Source of the DNA: Pseudomonas marginalis
Lineage (GTDB): Bacteria; Pseudomonadota; Gammaproteobacteria; Pseudomonadales; Pseudomonadaceae
Assembly (NCBI RefSeq): GCF_900105325.1
Contig: NZ_FNSU01000003.1
Span: 2,294,001 to 2,358,000, forward strand
Length of the DNA: 64,000 nucleotides
Reading direction: 5' to 3'
Part shown: positions 45,565-53,594 of the stretch, piece after piece
Position numbering within the stretch: position 1 is the stretch's first letter
How the letters are laid out: every line of letters starts with the position of its first letter
Translations under genes and position numbers: made by a program
The notes under the pieces: generated by a model
Told to the model about the DNA's origin: nothing
What the model saw: the letters and a program-made list of their open reading frames with translations, nothing else
The model's database searches: none

Positions 45565-45954
45565 TCAGGGTTTACCGGCCAAAGCCCGCTTTGCTCTTGC
45601 AGTTTTCTTGACTGCCACCGCCGCAATCGGCTGCACAGTCAGTTCCACGCCTAACGCCAGCATCAACTTCTGAATCGTCTCATAGCGCGTTTTAGAACCG
45701 CCTTTCAGCGTCTTATACAGGCTCTCGCGATTAACCCCCGCAGACTCCGCCACCTTGTTCACGCCCTGGGCCTTGGCGACCTCGGCAAGCGCTTTCATGA
45801 GCACCTGCGGGTCTTGAGATTTCATGCTCTGCGCCAGATAAGCGCTGATGGTTTCCGGGCTATCGAGGAAGCGCGACGCTTCATAGACGCTGGTACCGGA
45901 GGTATCAAGATCGAGGATCGGCATGTCCTCTGGTTTGAATTTCGATTCGCTCAT
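45565..45954 (-). CDS. HigA-like addiction-module antitoxin
   Basis: This 129-aa protein has a C-terminal HTH (AEVAKAQGVNKVAESAGVNRESLYKTLKGG, about residues 56-86) typical of the addiction-module antidote family partnered with HigB-like toxins. The N-terminal ~45 residues are acidic and probably contact the toxin. It lies one base downstream of the toxin gene, the toxin-first order usual for HigBA. Confidence 0.9.
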   Translation of the reverse strand: MSESKFKPEDMPILDLDTSGTSVYEASRFLDSPETISAYLAQSMKSQDPQVLMKALAEVAKAQGVNKVAESAGVNRESLYKTLKGGSKTRYETIQKLMLALGVELTVQPIAAVAVKKTARAKRALAGKP

Positions 45955-45955
45955 T

Positions 45956-46258
45956 TCATCTACCTCTCAGGGCATCAAGGATCTCTTTTGCCCGTTTGAT
46001 TCCTCTGTTCTGGTCGGTTTTATCACTGCCCCAGAGCATCAGGTAAGCAGTGATGCCCGTACGCACAAAGTAAATTCTGTAGCCGAGCCCGACAAACACA
46101 CGCATTTCACTCACCCCATCGCCTACGGGTGCACAATCGCCGAAGTTGTTTTCCTCGGCTCGGTCTAACCGTGTGAGAACAGCGGTTTTTCCATAAATAT
46201 CGCTCATGCCGTCGAGCCATGTATCGAACTCCGGCGTCCTGCCGATCAGATTGGTCAC
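45956..46258 (-). CDS. HigB/RelE-ParE superfamily toxin
   Basis: This 100-aa toxin has the phage-derived Gp49-like HigB pattern: LTRLDRAEENNFGDCAPVG, VSEMRVFVGLGYRIYFV and LLWGSDK-type end (LMLWGSDKTDQNRGIKRA). It starts with GTG at 46258. It is a ribosome-dependent mRNA interferase by family, neutralised by the adjacent HigA-like protein. Confidence 0.88.
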   Translation of the reverse strand: MTNLIGRTPEFDTWLDGMSDIYGKTAVLTRLDRAEENNFGDCAPVGDGVSEMRVFVGLGYRIYFVRTGITAYLMLWGSDKTDQNRGIKRAKEILDALRGR

Positions 46259-46474
46259 AGAATTATTTGTAGCCTACTGGCTACTCCTTGTCGAGACCAG
46301 TGAATTTTGAGTCCGGAATACTCCGGAAGAAAAATGCTAGTCCAGCGCTCGCATAAGCAGCCGATCGATACTATTAGCGCCTGTGTCTAACCTTCACCAC
46401 ACCTCAGCACCTGCGCATTCGCCCGCTATCACGGTGGCTGACACTCCGCCATCGGCGGCAAACTGAGGCGGCAA

Positions 46475-47125
46475 ATGATAGAGATGAAGCCCAAAGAAAA
46501 CGTCCTGCACAGCCGCTTCACTTTGCGTAAAATGCGAGCCGTTCTCGATCAGGAAAACTCAACCCAGGAGGGGTACCGCTTGAAACCGCTTGACACCCAC
46601 GCGTCACAACACGCCGACACGGCCGTCACACGACTTAAGCTCAAAGACCAGCTGGCCGTAGACCCTTACAAGGCATTGGCATTGCTGGAAAGCACCCTCC
46701 TCTGTTTGGTAACGACGGCCCTTATGCTGTTCGTTGCACAAAGCGTCGGCCTAACCGACACATTCAAGAGCAACGTCCTCTATGGAGGCACCCTGGGTGC
46801 ATGCATAGGGGCGACCTACAGGATGTACCACGATGCCGCCCTTTCCGAGTGGTGCATGGCCAGCCCTGTCAGCCCTGCGGCGCTGCAAAACGCGATGCTT
46901 GCCTTGAAGTATTCCGAGACGCAGGAAGGCGTTTACTGCCCCAAGAAACGTATGTTCACCCCATTCCATCGGTGCGATTCAGAGCGGATCACGCTCACCA
47001 CACTGGATGGAGGCACACGCTTCACAGGCCCCTATTTCAAGCTGAAAGCGCTGTCGGCCACGCAACTTGCTGATGCGCCCGAAGCGCAAGAAACCGACCT
47101 CACGCCACCAACGGCGCACGTCTGA
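46475..47125 (+). CDS. hypothetical membrane protein
   Basis: This 216-aa protein has a charged N-terminal ~60 residues, two hydrophobic segments (about residues 68-90 and 100-118) and a C-terminal soluble part with two cysteines. I recognise no family. ATGs at 46475 and 46484 are both possible starts. It is 88 bases upstream of another small membrane-anchored protein gene. Confidence 0.65.
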   Translation: MIEMKPKENVLHSRFTLRKMRAVLDQENSTQEGYRLKPLDTHASQHADTAVTRLKLKDQLAVDPYKALALLESTLLCLVTTALMLFVAQSVGLTDTFKSNVLYGGTLGACIGATYRMYHDAALSEWCMASPVSPAALQNAMLALKYSETQEGVYCPKKRMFTPFHRCDSERITLTTLDGGTRFTGPYFKLKALSATQLADAPEAQETDLTPPTAHV

Positions 47126-47213
47126 TCAATTTCGCAGGTTCATGCCCCGCACCACTGACTCTGTGAGGCCGTCGCGCCGCCACTGCGGACCTCAAACGCA
47201 AGGAAACCAGGAC

Positions 47214-47660
47214 ATGGCAACAGCAAAAACCAAAAAGGCGTTTGTGTATTCGGCATGGGGGCTACTGTTTTTGAGCCTGGTCGGGGTTTTAGTCATACAG
47301 GCCTTCCAGGAAACACCCCAGCCCAGTAAAACCACCTTCCTCAGCGACCTCATCATCGTGACCGCGCGAACGACGCCCGGGAATCGAAAGATCGACGAGC
47401 ATCTAACCTTCGTTCGCGCGGAAGCGGCCAACAGTCACGCCCTCAAGTTCTATTACACGTTGGTCGATTACGATACCCATCCCGAGGACGTTGACTTGGG
47501 CGTGATGAAATCAAGCATCACCAAGGCTGTCTGCGCCGCGCAAATGCCAAGGGACCAGTCCATCATTTCATTGGGTGGCACCTTCATTTACATATTCGGC
47601 AGCAAAAACGTAAAAGAGGTTGGGCGGTTCGAAATCAACAAGCAGAGCTGTAATGGCTAA
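47214..47660 (+). CDS. hypothetical protein with N-terminal membrane anchor
   Basis: This 148-aa protein has one hydrophobic segment (about residues 12-30, SAWGLLFLSLVGVLVIQAF) after a lysine-rich start, followed by a soluble domain, probably periplasmic. It contains two cysteines (VCAAQ, KQSC). AGGA is well placed before the ATG. Possibly co-transcribed with the preceding gene. Function unknown. Confidence 0.68.
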   Translation: MATAKTKKAFVYSAWGLLFLSLVGVLVIQAFQETPQPSKTTFLSDLIIVTARTTPGNRKIDEHLTFVRAEAANSHALKFYYTLVDYDTHPEDVDLGVMKSSITKAVCAAQMPRDQSIISLGGTFIYIFGSKNVKEVGRFEINKQSCNG

Positions 47661-47674
47661 TGAGCTGGCCCCCT

Positions 47675-47917
47675 TCAACCAACTCGCTCGAACCGCCGCC
47701 GCTTCAGGAACAACCCCACCCCCAACGCCACCGCAAAGATCGACAGCAACCCCAGGTCAGCCCCCCATGGACGGACCTGGCTCGCCGCCACGCAGCCAAC
47801 CACCCCCGCCACCACCAGCAGCCCCCCCAGCCACGTGCGAAGCAGGTACGGTTTAACAAACCGATCGAGCAGAAAAAACAGCGCCAGGGCCAGGACCAGC
47901 TGGGTAATGTCAGACAT
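47675..47917 (-). CDS. small membrane protein
   Basis: This 80-aa protein is almost wholly hydrophobic, with three segments (LVLALALFFLLDRFV; WLGGLLVVAGVVGCVAAS; LGLLSIFAVALGVGLFL) and a basic KRRRFERVG tail that should lie in the cytoplasm. It follows the next gene upstream by 12 bases and is likely in operon with it. Confidence 0.65.
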   Translation of the reverse strand: MSDITQLVLALALFFLLDRFVKPYLLRTWLGGLLVVAGVVGCVAASQVRPWGADLGLLSIFAVALGVGLFLKRRRFERVG

Positions 47918-47929
47918 ATGCTTCTCCCG

Positions 47930-48409
47930 TCAGGTCTTGATGATCAGTGTCGAGGCGCTGCGTTGCGGGCCGATGCCGCCGTTGACCTGCGCTTCGATGC
48001 TGACCAGTACGTCGCCGGCATGATAGGTGGGCAGGATTTCATTGGCATACATGCGCACACCCGCGCCAACAGGAACACCCACGTAAGGGGAAGCCACAGC
48101 AGAAGTGGCGCCAGCGAAGGCACTGGCGGCCAGGTTAGCGATCCTGGTGCGCTGGGCATTGAGGGCGTCGCCCTGTTGCCGCGTCAGTGGCTTGGAGATG
48201 CCGATCATCATCACGCACGGCAGGCTCTTGGCCAACATCTTGTCGTACACCTCGACGACCTTGCTGTTGACCTCGTAGTGGGCACTTTTCGCCTCGCCAA
48301 AATGCAGCTCGCGCAGGCGTCCGCGTTCACTATCGGTAAGGGTGATCTGCGAAACGTTGAACACGATCCCGTGATTGCCCATGTATTGGAACGTCCCTTC
48401 GAACTTCAT
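47930..48409 (-). CDS. hypothetical protein
   Basis: This 159-aa protein is read from MKFEGTFQYMGNHG, with AAGG 8 bases before the ATG at 48409; an ATG three codons upstream is less well placed. It has alternating strands, then a weakly hydrophobic alanine-rich stretch (LAASAFAGATSAVASPYVGV). No signal peptide. Not a family I recognise. Confidence 0.62.
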   Translation of the reverse strand: MKFEGTFQYMGNHGIVFNVSQITLTDSERGRLRELHFGEAKSAHYEVNSKVVEVYDKMLAKSLPCVMMIGISKPLTRQQGDALNAQRTRIANLAASAFAGATSAVASPYVGVPVGAGVRMYANEILPTYHAGDVLVSIEAQVNGGIGPQRSASTLIIKT

Positions 48410-48547
48410 CGCACGCATCCTTTCGAGCCAAAGGCGGGGATTCTCTAGAAGGCGGGCAGTGGATTCAAGGCAAAAGAAACGCAATGAGGAAACGGAGGGC
48501 AGGCCGACCTCCCCTGTCGCGACCTTTCCCCCCGCCGCTACTCACGC

Positions 48548-49054
48548 TCACGCCCGCGTGGGCAACTTCCAATTCGGCCGGATGAAGTGGCAGGTATAGC
48601 CGTTGGGTATCCGCTCCAGATAGTCCTGATGCTCCGGCTCCGCCTGCCAAAACTCCCTGGCGGGTTCAATTTCCGTGACCACACGTCCCGGCCACAGCTT
48701 GGAGGCATCCACGTCAGCCGCAGTATCTTCGGCAATCTCCCGTTGCTGCTCGCTCAGGTAGTAAATCGCCGAACGATAGCTTGGTCCCAGATCATTGCCC
48801 TGCCGATTCGGCGTGCTCGGGTCATGGATCTGGAAAAAGAACTCAAGGATCTGCCGGTAGGAAATCACCGCCGGGTCAAACACGATCTCAATCGCTTCGG
48901 CATGGTTGCCATGGTTGCGGTAGGTGGCATTCGGCACATCGCCACCGGTATAGCCGACGCGCGTGTGCAGCACGCCGGGGTAGCGTCGCAACAGGTCCTG
49001 CATGCCCCAGAAGCAGCCGCCGGCGAGGATGGCGGTTTCGGTTGGGTTGGTCAT
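48548..49054 (-). CDS. msrA: peptide methionine (S)-S-oxide reductase MsrA
   Basis: This 168-aa enzyme has the catalytic GGCFWG motif with C14 near the N-terminus. It also has GYTGGDVPNATYRNHGNHAEA and DLGPSYRSAIYY of the family. It repairs oxidised methionine using thioredoxin. This is a short MsrA form. AAGGA precedes the ATG. Confidence 0.95.
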   Translation of the reverse strand: MTNPTETAILAGGCFWGMQDLLRRYPGVLHTRVGYTGGDVPNATYRNHGNHAEAIEIVFDPAVISYRQILEFFFQIHDPSTPNRQGNDLGPSYRSAIYYLSEQQREIAEDTAADVDASKLWPGRVVTEIEPAREFWQAEPEHQDYLERIPNGYTCHFIRPNWKLPTRA

Positions 49055-49148
49055 GGTCTGTCCTTGCGGTTAATGGAGACAGGGATAGTTATGGGGCAAT
49101 GCTGGGCAATACCAAGTTCAATCAAAGAAAAACTGCCCCCCTATCGAC

Positions 49149-49730
49149 TCAAGGTTTATTCCTGGAACGAAACGCCGCCACCTTCATCCGGTTACCGCAG
49201 GTCGCCATGCTGCACCAGCGGCGGCGGTGTGATTTGCTCAGGTCATGGAACAGCAGCACGCAGTCGTGGGCCTCGCACTGGCGGACGAATTCAAACTTAT
49301 CGTTCGTGACCAAGCCCACCAGCGACTCGGCCACCGGCCCAAGCAGGCTGGCCGGGCTGCTGTCCCGAGGACGCGTGGCAAGCCGAAATGCCTTGTTCTC
49401 CTGCGCCCATTCCAGCCTGCTCACCGGGCGACCCGCTTCAAGCACCTGGTTGATCACCGCGAGATCGACGGGAACGCCTGTCATTGCCGCATTCACCACC
49501 GCCCTTGAACTCGCACGAAGCGTACGAGCGAGGGCCAGCAGCCCACTCGGCGCCTTCGGGTCAAGCTGCTCGGGCAACAGGCCCGCCTGGGTCAGCCAGC
49601 TCATCACGCTGTGATCATCGGTGAAGCAGTCATGGCGCTGATCCCCCACCCCGTACTCGGAGTTGATGAAATCAAGGGCCAGGTTGTCGGCCAGAAAAAG
49701 TGCGCCTGCGGCAGTGCTGTTCGGATTCAT
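49149..49730 (-). CDS. CGNR zinc-finger (ABATE-domain) regulator
   Basis: This 193-aa protein has an N-terminal ABATE stress-sensing domain (LALDFINSEYGV) and a C-terminal CGNR zinc finger, with cysteines in CEAHDC and RRWCSMATCGNR. It is a putative DNA-binding regulator. It is divergent from the broken alpha/beta hydrolase gene and probably controls it. Confidence 0.88.
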   Translation of the reverse strand: MNPNSTAAGALFLADNLALDFINSEYGVGDQRHDCFTDDHSVMSWLTQAGLLPEQLDPKAPSGLLALARTLRASSRAVVNAAMTGVPVDLAVINQVLEAGRPVSRLEWAQENKAFRLATRPRDSSPASLLGPVAESLVGLVTNDKFEFVRQCEAHDCVLLFHDLSKSHRRRWCSMATCGNRMKVAAFRSRNKP

Positions 49731-49757
49731 GGGCGGCCAGTAACCAATAAAATATGT

Positions 49758-49785
49758 TTGACAGGTTACCAAATCCAGACATAAC
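49758..49785 (+). promoter_or_regulatory. putative promoter of the hydrolase gene
   Basis: TTGACA at 49758-49763 and a weak -10 CATAAC at 49780-49785 are separated by 16 bases. GGTTACC between them and GTAACC just upstream form an inverted pair that could be the binding site of the divergent CGNR regulator. Confidence 0.45.
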
Positions 49786-49826
49786 CTTCAAACACCAACT
49801 TTAACGGTTACACAGGAAGCCACATC

Positions 49827-50762
49827 ATGACCACGTCCAACGCCACGGCCGCTGCCGGACTCACCGCCGCCTTGCTGATCAGCGGCGCGGCCCATGCAGA
49901 CAACACAGTGCATTACCGCTACGAGCAGGTCGGCGACGTAAAGGTGTTCTAGCGCGAGGCGGGCGACCCCAGCGCGCCGACCGTGTTGCTGCTGCACGGC
50001 TTCGCCGCCTCATCCTTCATGTTCCGCGAACTCATGCCCGAGCTTGCCGACCGCTACCACGTCATCGCGCCGGACCTGCCGGCATTTGGCTTCACCGAAG
50101 CCCCGCCGCGCGGCGAATACGCCTACACCTTCAGCCAACTGGCGAAGACCATCGGCCAGTTCACCGAACAGCTCAAACTCGATAAATACGCACTGATGGT
50201 CCACGACTACGGCGCCCCCGTAGGCTGGCGCATGGCCGTCGCCCATCCGGAGCGAGTGACCGCGATCATTTCCCAAAACGGCAACGCCTACGAAGAAGGC
50301 CTGGGCGCCGGCTGGGCCCCTATCCAACGCTACTGGCACGCCCCGACCCAACAAAACCGTGAAGCCCTGCGCGACTTCCCAACCCCCGCCTCGATCAAGT
50401 GGCAGTACCTGGAAGGCGTGGCCGACAAAAGCTCGGTGTCACCCGATGGCTACACGCTGGAAGGGCTGCAAATATCCCGTCCAGGCAATGCCGACATCCA
50501 GCTCGACCTGGTGCTGGACTACGCCTCCAACGTCGCGATGTACCCGGCCTTCCAGTCCTACTTCCGCCAGTACCAGCCACCGCTGCTCGCGGTATGGGGA
50601 AAGAACGACCCGTTCTTCCTGCCGGCCGGCGCCGAGGCGTGGAAGCGCGATATTCCCAAGGCGGATATTCGTTTTTATGACACCGGGCACTTTGCGCTGG
50701 AAACCCATGGGAAGGCGATCATCCCGGTTATACGGGCGTTCCTGGACAAGAACCTCCAGTAA
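49827..50762 (+). pseudogene. exported alpha/beta hydrolase interrupted by an amber codon
   Basis: From the ATG at 49827 the frame encodes a signal peptide (MTTSNATAAAGLTAALLISG) and YRYEQVGDVKVF, then TAG at 49950-49952 (codon 42). The same frame continues uninterrupted as REAGDPSAPTVLLLHGF to 50762. The rest is a haloalkane-dehalogenase/epoxide-hydrolase-like fold with oxyanion HGF, nucleophile D127 (VHDYGAPVG) and histidine H288 (DTGHFALE). Relatives have tyrosine at the TAG position (VKVFYREAG), so a single base change broke an otherwise intact ~311-codon gene. Internal re-initiation would lose export. Confidence 0.8.
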
Positions 50763-50776
50763 TCGACGCAACCCTA

Positions 50777-50876
50777 TGTAGGAGCGAGCTCGCTCGCGAA
50801 AAACGTCAACGATAACGCCGCGACTCCGGTTTCACGCAGCGCTCCAAGACTCTTCGCGAACAAGCTCACGCCTACC
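50777..50876. repeat. decayed REPIN, CTGTAGGAGCGAGC family
   Basis: The left arm TGTAGGAGCGAGCTCGCTCG is paired with a degenerate right arm CGCGAACAAGCTCACGCCTAC. It also shares the internal AAAAACGTCAACGATAA text with the unit at 42.3 kb, in inverted order. Confidence 0.75.
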
Positions 50877-50959
50877 TGTAGACAGGTCCTACAGCAAGCT
50901 TCACCACCTTGCTCCGTTGCCTACAGTTGAGTCAGAATCCGCCGGCTTGTGCGCTTGAG

Positions 50960-51205
50960 TGAGCGTCTCTAAGGTGGCCCGGTCGCTGACAACTCAGTGA
51001 TCGGGTTTAGTAGCCCGTGGTCGAATTTCGCTTAGTGCACAAGCTTCATCCACCAGACTTCCCGTCTGTGCTTGATGGCGGCTGTGCGCAGGGCACCTTC
51101 GGGTGCGCCGGCTTTGCGGAATTCCCCGGTCTACTAACCTGCGTACAGCTGCCACCCTTTCGTTTAGTAGCGAAACGGTGTCGGCCCTGACAGGGAAATT
51201 CCGTT
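50960..51205 (+). ncRNA. structured leader RNA upstream of the DUF6124 gene
   Basis: Several strong hairpins lie in the ~245 bases before the ATG: CGGG-TTTAGTAG-CCCG at 51003-51018, a GCACC-TTCG-GGTGC stem near 51098-51111, and CACC(C)TTTCG-TTTAGTAG-CGAAA(C)GGTG at 51153-51180. The two outer hairpins present the same 8-base loop TTTAGTAG. Between them CTACTAA (51131-51137), framed by GGT/ACC, is complementary to those loops, allowing kissing or alternative pairing. I do not recognise a named RNA family. Confidence 0.5.
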
Positions 51206-51544
51206 ATGTACAAAGTCACGCCTAACCCTCCGAACGGTCCCAACCTGAAACTGAATCAGGCGGCGCATCGTGCGATTGATCACTACCTCAACGCGGGCGC
51301 CGAACCGCCCGGGCCGCCTCCTCCACCTTCGAATACGCTGTTCAGCGTTGCGGACGATGTCAGCAGTGAAGTGCTGATTGCCAATAGCTATGAGACTTTT
51401 TCTTCGGTGACTGCGTTGTTGCTGGACCTGTCGGATGAGCTGACGGGGAAGCAGCGGGATGTGGCGTTGGCGATTTACCAGTTGAGTGAATTGGGGGTTT
51501 TGTTGGTGGATAAGTTGATGGAGCGGGGAGCACTCGGTCGCTGA
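51206..51544 (+). CDS. DUF6124 (DUF3077-like) protein
   Basis: This 112-aa protein begins MYKVTPNPPNGPNLKLNQAA, has a proline-rich linker (PPGPPPPPSNTLF) and a C-terminal amphipathic helical region (residues ~55-105). This matches a small pseudomonad-specific family that occurs in many copies per genome. Function unknown. AGGGAAA precedes the ATG. The long structured leader suggests post-transcriptional control. Confidence 0.85.
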   Translation: MYKVTPNPPNGPNLKLNQAAHRAIDHYLNAGAEPPGPPPPPSNTLFSVADDVSSEVLIANSYETFSSVTALLLDLSDELTGKQRDVALAIYQLSELGVLLVDKLMERGALGR

Positions 51545-51803
51545 GGGTAGCATTTCGACTTGAAAGCCAATTGGTCGCCGGGGACTTAAGGACTCGGCGA
51601 TTCATAGGACCCCGACATCCACTCTGCACCTGTGAGACGTCTCAAAAAGGCCACAATCGACGCTCCTGACATGCCCGGCACGCCCCTACTTATGACACTC
51701 TCCAGCGCCTAGCAAAATTATCACTACACCGTTGGTGCCTCCGAAACTACCAAGCGGAGCTGACGCAATTGCTAAATTATTAGGTAATTAGCGTAGTGTC
51801 ACT

Positions 51804-51833
51804 TTGCGATCACAAGACCAACTCTGTTACTAT
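51804..51833 (+). promoter_or_regulatory. putative promoter of the ABC-3C operon
   Basis: A -35 TTGCGA at 51804-51809 and a -10 TACTAT at 51828-51833 are separated by 18 bases, in an AT-rich stretch 110-140 bases before the first operon gene. Transcription would start near 51840, just before the LexA-type box. Confidence 0.5.
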
Positions 51834-51849
51834 AAGATCAGTATAAACA

Positions 51850-51865
51850 CTGTATTTATAAACAG
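51850..51865. promoter_or_regulatory. LexA-type SOS box
   Basis: CTGTATTTATAAACAG is a perfect CTGT-N8-ACAG palindrome with the AT-rich core of gamma-proteobacterial LexA operators. It lies right at the expected transcription start, where LexA binding would block initiation. Confidence 0.7.
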
Positions 51866-51942
51866 TCTTTTCGCTCGGCCAGGAAGGCCCACCTGCTGAC
51901 TGAAAGATAGCTTTTAATGAAGCCTTTTTGGGACTAGCAGGT

Positions 51943-53136
51943 ATGACTGACAGACTCCCCTTCGACGCAACAACGCTATTCCAAGCATTGCAATATCAAT
52001 TAATGGTCGCCGTAGAGAGATGCTTAGATCTCGAGGAAGATCAAGCACTTTATATAGAGATATATGGGGATGTCACAGTTTCCAGTAAAACCCAAATAGA
52101 AGTTAAATTCTACAGCGACTCACTAACTGACAATCACGGAAACTTTTGGAACACAATTAAAAATTGGTTGGATCTTAGATTCGATGTTGGACAATATCAA
52201 AAACTATTACTAGTAACCACACAAAAATTTGGCGCACGCTCTAAAATATCCGTATGGAATAGCTCGACTGCTGCCGAGAGGTTGTCGATTATGGAGGAAA
52301 TATATTCTATCGCAGAATCCAAACAAACTAAAAAAACCAATAAAGCATCCACTAACACTCAAAAACCAAGAAAGAGTTCAGTTCCAGAATCTTTAGAGCT
52401 ACAGCGTCATGTAATGTGCCTAGAACTAAGAACAAAGCTAATCGAAATTTTAAACAAGGTTACAATCGAGACAGAACAACCTGACCTAACTACGCGAATA
52501 GCGACATTCAAGAGACAGTTTTTAAGAGAAATAATAATTGAAAAGAGACAGTCATTTCTTGACGAACTACTTGGATTTCTTTCAAGCACTAGATTCACCC
52601 AATCCAGATGGGAGATAACTTGCAAAGCGTTTGATAAACAATGGCGCACACTTAAGCAACGCTATATGCAAGGTACTTTAACGTTTCCAAAAATAGATCG
52701 TAGCCTTTACAACGAAAAAGCAAAAAACGAAGACTCCGAGTCTCGCTTATTTGTTAAAAAAATAAGAGAAATAGGTGCTGACGAGCAAATCTCAGAAGCG
52801 ATTAGTGAGCGAATGATAGCAGCCGATCTACTTGACAACTTCATTGAAGCATACTCAATCTCTCTAGATCAGATTCTCAACTATAAAGAAACTCAACGAG
52901 ATCTGCATATTAGCCATTGGAAAGCTGCATCCATTGACTTAATCGGCGACCTTTGTGAGACGTCACATAGAAAAAAGTCACAAAAATTTTTTCATCTGCG
53001 TCGTGGCGAAGCACCACAACAGTTTTGTAGTTTTGAAATGACCCCTGCCGTGTTTAGAAATGGACTTCAACATATGCTGGCTGACGAACCTCAAACGGAA
53101 CCAACAAAAGAATTTCTGTGGAGACTTTGGAAATGA
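51943..53136 (+). CDS. ABC-three-component (ABC-3C) effector with PD-(D/E)XK-like N-terminal domain
   Basis: This is the first of three ATGA-coupled genes. The 397-aa product has an N-terminal module with E39, D43 and E53-V-K55 (ALYIEIYGDV then QIEVKFYS), followed by LTDNHGNFWNTIKNWLD. This pattern is like the DUF4297/Cap4-type nuclease domains of defence systems. A lysine-rich linker lies at about residues 130-150. The C-terminal half is the helical region that in ABC-3C systems links effector to ATPase. AT-rich codon use is unlike the core genome. The start MTDRLPFDATTLFQ is chosen since the upstream TTG lacks a ribosome site. Nuclease activity is inferred. Confidence 0.8.
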   Translation: MTDRLPFDATTLFQALQYQLMVAVERCLDLEEDQALYIEIYGDVTVSSKTQIEVKFYSDSLTDNHGNFWNTIKNWLDLRFDVGQYQKLLLVTTQKFGARSKISVWNSSTAAERLSIMEEIYSIAESKQTKKTNKASTNTQKPRKSSVPESLELQRHVMCLELRTKLIEILNKVTIETEQPDLTTRIATFKRQFLREIIIEKRQSFLDELLGFLSSTRFTQSRWEITCKAFDKQWRTLKQRYMQGTLTFPKIDRSLYNEKAKNEDSESRLFVKKIREIGADEQISEAISERMIAADLLDNFIEAYSISLDQILNYKETQRDLHISHWKAASIDLIGDLCETSHRKKSQKFFHLRRGEAPQQFCSFEMTPAVFRNGLQHMLADEPQTEPTKEFLWRLWK

Positions 53137-53594
53137 ATTCTTCAGCAGTTGAACATATATATACACTTCGGCGCTCCGCTTTCAAGCTGGCGCCGATAAT
53201 TCATTCTTTCTACTTAACATACCCAAAAAAAGAGAACAACCTTCTCTTAAGCTACTTACTTTTACCGCTCATACTATATAAACCAATGTGTTCATATTTA
53301 GTCTCGGCACGATCAACTAGCAATATAAAGACGGCCTGCTCTGAGGCTGAAAGACTTTACGGACTAGAATCGAGAGTACAGGAATTAAAATCCGCAACTA
53401 GTGCCGCAATGATGCTTCTTTTTGCGTCCGACAGACTAGAGATCGAAAACAACCTAACAATAACAGCAAACGGCGAACTACAAGAAGAGCATGCACATAG
53501 CGACCATTTAACTGCGGCGACTAAACTAGCAAAAATTCTTTCTGACATAGACGTAGCAGAAACCTACAGAGTATTAGGATTAAAAAAACTATGA
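53133..53594 (+). CDS. ABC-3C middle component
   Basis: This 153-aa, mostly helical protein overlaps both neighbours by ATGA. Size and position match the middle component of ABC-three-component systems, thought to bridge the effector and the SMC-like ATPase. Features include IYTLRRSAFKLAPIIHSFYL at the start, a hydrophobic stretch LLLSYLLLPLILYKP, and a conserved-looking end ETYRVLGLKKL. No catalytic motif is seen. Confidence 0.8.
   Translation: MNSSAVEHIYTLRRSAFKLAPIIHSFYLTYPKKENNLLLSYLLLPLILYKPMCSYLVSARSTSNIKTACSEAERLYGLESRVQELKSATSAAMMLLFASDRLEIENNLTITANGELQEEHAHSDHLTAATKLAKILSDIDVAETYRVLGLKKL

Noticed and set aside
47620..47856. Proline-rich plus-strand frame
   Set aside because: It is antisense to the small three-segment membrane protein gene (47675-47917); the repeated P/T/Q composition is typical of a shadow.
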